A stretch of DNA of 5,946 nucleotides, taken from contig JACQRN010000318.1 in the NCBI GenBank assembly GCA_016206515.1, forward strand, positions 1 to 5,946, given 5' to 3'. Below the pieces are notes generated by a model, which ran no database searches, was not told where the DNA came from, and saw nothing but the letters and a program-made list of their open reading frames with translations. Source of the stretch: Planctomycetota bacterium (lineage in GTDB: Bacteria > Planctomycetota > SBBH01 > JACQRN01). Shown piece by piece: positions 4,072 through 5,946 of the stretch; within the stretch, counting starts at the first letter, position 1; each line of letters opens with the position of its first letter. A program made the position numbers and the translations under genes.

Positions 4072-4650
4072 GTGCCGCTTCCGTTCCGGATCGGATTCGG
4101 GTGGGACCTGCACCGGTTCGAGGCGGGGCGGCCTCTGCGGCTTGGCGGGATCGAGGTGCCGCACCCGCGGGGGTTGTCGGGGCATTCGGACGCGGACGTC
4201 GCGTGCCATGCGCTCGGGAACGCCTTGCTGGGGGCCGCGGGGCAGGGGGACCTCGGCGCGCACTTCCCGGATTCGGATCCGAAGTGGAAGGGGGTCACGG
4301 GCGCGGGCATCTTGTCGGAAGTTCGGGCGATCGTGGCGCGCGCAGGGTGGATCCCCTCGCAATTCTCCGTGTTCCTGATCGCGCAGGCGCCTCGCCTCGC
4401 GCCGCACCGCGAGGCGATGCGGCGCGCCATGGCCGAAGCGCTCGGGATGGACCCCTCCTGCGCCAATGTCGCCTTCGCCACGCCCGAGGGGGTCGGCGCG
4501 CTCGGCCGCCAGGAAGCGATCGCCGCGCACGCCGTGGCGGTGCTCGAACCATCGGCACAATGGCCAGCTTCCCGCGAAGCGGGAAGCGTTGAGCCGGGGG
4601 GCTCGGGGGGGCGGAGCCATGGAGGGCGGGAGCCCCCCCGATCCATATGA
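4072..4650 (+). CDS. ispF: 2-C-methyl-D-erythritol 2,4-cyclodiphosphate synthase (IspF)
   Basis: IspF converts CDP-methylerythritol 2-phosphate to methylerythritol cyclodiphosphate with loss of CMP, in the cytosolic MEP route to isoprenoids. Residues 8-16 give GFGWDLHRF with metal ligands Asp12 and His14. LSGHSDADVACHAL (35-48) supplies His46, the third zinc ligand. DLGAHFPDSDP (60-70) and AQAPRLAP (104-111) are further family blocks. Positions run at a constant +4 against the E. coli enzyme. The final block, AFATPEGVGALGRQEAI (134-150), keeps Thr137, Glu139 and Arg146 but has Ala143 where E. coli has Phe139. The core ends near residue 160, the normal family length. Residues 161-192 are a Gly/Ser/Pro/Arg-rich extension encoded by two hairpins. 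GTG 4072 is the only sensible start. The TGA at 4648-4650 overlaps the cysS ATG. ispD is not in the window. Confidence 0.93.
   Translation: MPLPFRIGFGWDLHRFEAGRPLRLGGIEVPHPRGLSGHSDADVACHALGNALLGAAGQGDLGAHFPDSDPKWKGVTGAGILSEVRAIVARAGWIPSQFSVFLIAQAPRLAPHREAMRRAMAEALGMDPSCANVAFATPEGVGALGRQEAIAAHAVAVLEPSAQWPASREAGSVEPGGSGGRSHGGREPPRSI
4567..4587. repeat. 9-bp hairpin with GAA loop inside the ispF 3' end
   Basis: GCTTCCCGC (4567-4575) and GCGGGAAGC (4579-4587) pair exactly around GAA. It falls in codons beyond the conserved IspF domain and encodes part of the tail PASREAG. It resembles a terminator stem without a U tract, or an extragenic palindrome now read as coding. Confidence 0.75.
4603..4641. 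repeat. 10-bp G/C-run hairpin just before cysS
   Basis: TCGGGGGGGC (4603-4612) and GCCCCCCCGA (4632-4641) are exact reverse complements separated by 19 nt. The right arm ends 5 nt before the cysS ATG. The loop contains GGAGG at 4621-4625, the nearest purine-rich candidate ribosome binding site, so folding could expose or limit cysS initiation. That is inference. Confidence 0.75.
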
Positions 4651-5946
4651 AATTCTTTAACACGCTCGGTCGTACCCTCGTCGAGTTCTCCCCGATCGAG
4701 CCGGGGCACGCCCGCCTCTACACCTGCGGGCCGACCGTCTACGACCACGTCCACATCGGGAACTGGCGGGCGTTCCTGTTCGGGGACGTCCTGCGCCGCG
4801 CCTTGCGCGAGCGGGGGTTGCGTGTCACGCAGGTGATGAACCTGACCGATGTCGACGACAAGATCGTCGCCGCCTGCCGCCGGACGCTGACACCGCTCGG
4901 GGCGTTCACCGAGCCGTTCAAGCGTGCCTTCTTCGAGGGGCTCGACCTGTTGGGGATCGAGCGCGCGGAGCATTACCCCGAGGCGAGCTGTCACATCGCC
5001 GAGATGGTCGACCTCGTGCTGCGCCTGCGTGCGCGAGGGTTCACATACGACGTCGAGGGGTCGGTCTATTTCCGGATCTCGTCGTTCGAGCCATACGGGA
5101 GGCTTTCGGGGATCGAGGGGCGCACCCTGCGTGCGGGCGCGGGCGGTCGCGTGCAGAGCGACGAGTACGCGAAGGAGGACGTCCGGGATTTCGCCCTATG
5201 GAAGGCGTGGGTTCCCCAGGACGGCGAGGTCTTCTGGGAGACCCCGCTCGGGAAGGGGCGCCCCGGATGGCACCTGGAGTGCTCCGCGATGAGCATGAAG
5301 TACCTCGGGGAACGGTTCGACATCCACACCGGCGGGATCGACCTGTGCTTTCCGCACCACGACAACGAGATCGCGCAGTCGGAGGGGGCGACGGGGCACC
5401 CCTTCGTGAATGTCTGGATGCACAACGCGCACCTGTCGATCGACGGACAGAAGATGTCCAAGTCGCTCGGGAACCTGGTGCTGCTTCCGGCGCTTCTCGA
5501 TAAGGGAACGGACCCGATGGCCGTGCGGCTCGCCCTGATCTCGACGCACTATCGCCAGCCGGCGAATTTCTCATTGGAGGGGCTCGAGGGGGCCGCGTCC
5601 TCCCTGCGGCGGCTGCGCGACTTCGCCTCGCGCCTCGAGCGCCTGGAGGGGGAGAGCGCGGGGGCGGCCGACCCCACGCTGGAGGCGTGCGAGCGGGCGT
5701 TCGACGCGGCGATCGACGACGACCTCAACGTGTCGCTCGCCCTGGGGGCGCTCTTCGACATGGTCCGGATCGTCCACCGCCTGGCGGACGCGGGGGAGAT
5801 CGGGCGCGCCGACGGACTCCGCGCGCGCGACGTCGTGGGGCGTCTCGACCGCGTGCTCGGCCTGCGTCTTCTGAAGGGGGAGGACTCGCCGCCGGACGCC
5901 GACGTCGACCGTCTGATCGAGGAGCGCCGCGCCGCCCGCGCCGCGC
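4647..5946 (+). CDS. cysS: Cysteinyl-tRNA synthetase, incomplete at 3' end
   Basis: This cytosolic class I aminoacyl-tRNA synthetase charges tRNA-Cys with cysteine. The frame is open from ATG 4647 to the window end, giving 433 residues of an expected 460-500. LYTCGPTVYDHVHIGNWRAF (24-43) holds zinc ligand Cys27 and the HIGN nucleotide-binding signature (36-39). GWHLECSAMS (207-216) provides Cys212 and FPHHDNEIAQSE (235-246) provides His237 and Glu241, completing the zinc site that selects cysteine. DGQKMSKSLGN (266-276) contains KMSKS at 269-273. A helical C-terminal domain begins near 310, with AFDAAIDDDLNVSLALGALF (351-370) as the usual DALSsubdomain-like block after the catalytic core. No active-site residue is missing. 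The ATG overlaps the ispF stop by 4 nt with no good close ribosome binding site, so translation is probably coupled. The ispF-cysS neighbourhood is familiar in bacteria. Confidence 0.97.
   Translation, partial: MKFFNTLGRTLVEFSPIEPGHARLYTCGPTVYDHVHIGNWRAFLFGDVLRRALRERGLRVTQVMNLTDVDDKIVAACRRTLTPLGAFTEPFKRAFFEGLDLLGIERAEHYPEASCHIAEMVDLVLRLRARGFTYDVEGSVYFRISSFEPYGRLSGIEGRTLRAGAGGRVQSDEYAKEDVRDFALWKAWVPQDGEVFWETPLGKGRPGWHLECSAMSMKYLGERFDIHTGGIDLCFPHHDNEIAQSEGATGHPFVNVWMHNAHLSIDGQKMSKSLGNLVLLPALLDKGTDPMAVRLALISTHYRQPANFSLEGLEGAASSLRRLRDFASRLERLEGESAGAADPTLEACERAFDAAIDDDLNVSLALGALFDMVRIVHRLADAGEIGRADGLRARDVVGRLDRVLGLRLLKGEDSPPDADVDRLIEERRAARAA

Noticed and set aside
3811..4620. A 269-codon open frame on the - strand across the hairpin cluster and ispF
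   Set aside because: The composition is shadow-like and it lies opposite a clearly recognisable ispF. No start signals were seen.

Overview
The window is a high-GC (about 70 % by eye) bacterial chromosomal segment with every supported gene on the + strand. It carries an ECF-type sigma factor with a membrane zinc-finger anti-sigma, an exported protein with a Sec signal peptide, a probable lipoprotein, a four-helix membrane protein, and two housekeeping genes (ispF and cysS). The MEP isoprenoid pathway, lipoprotein signal and high GC suggest a diderm bacterium from one of the less-studied high-GC phyla (Planctomycetota, Acidobacteriota or a candidate phylum). The sequence alone does not settle the phylum. 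Nothing points to phage, plasmid, insertion sequence or CRISPR.

Layout. 1-186 is the 3' end of a sigma-70 family gene (region 4 helix-turn-helix). It overlaps by 4 nt a 198-aa anti-sigma gene (183-779) with an H-x3-C-x2-C motif and one membrane span. A 132-nt gap follows. Nearly all of it is a nested inverted-repeat structure (782-895) ending 5 nt before the ribosome binding site of a 609-aa exported protein (912-2741). That protein appears to consist of two diverged copies of one roughly 280-300-residue unit. A short gap with a -10-like box leads to a 190-aa probable lipoprotein (2786-3358). Four bases later starts a 163-aa four-helix membrane protein (3363-3854).

The next intergenic region, 3855-4071, is packed with four consecutive perfect hairpins and two sets of direct repeats. 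It ends in a TAGAAT box 6 nt before the GTG of ispF (4072-4650). IspF carries an extra C-terminal tail of about 32 residues, encoded by two GC-rich hairpins. Its stop codon overlaps the start of cysS (4647 to the window end, incomplete).

How the parts relate. Sigma and anti-sigma form a translationally coupled envelope-signalling pair, and the exported protein next to them is a plausible but unproven output. The lipoprotein and membrane protein look like a two-gene unit. ispF-cysS is a familiar bacterial housekeeping neighbourhood. The least explained parts are the structured leader at 782-895, the hairpin cluster at 3859-4013 and the hairpin-encoded IspF tail. Two GTG starts (2786 and 4072) sit 6-7 nt behind a TANNNT box, as in leaderless transcription.
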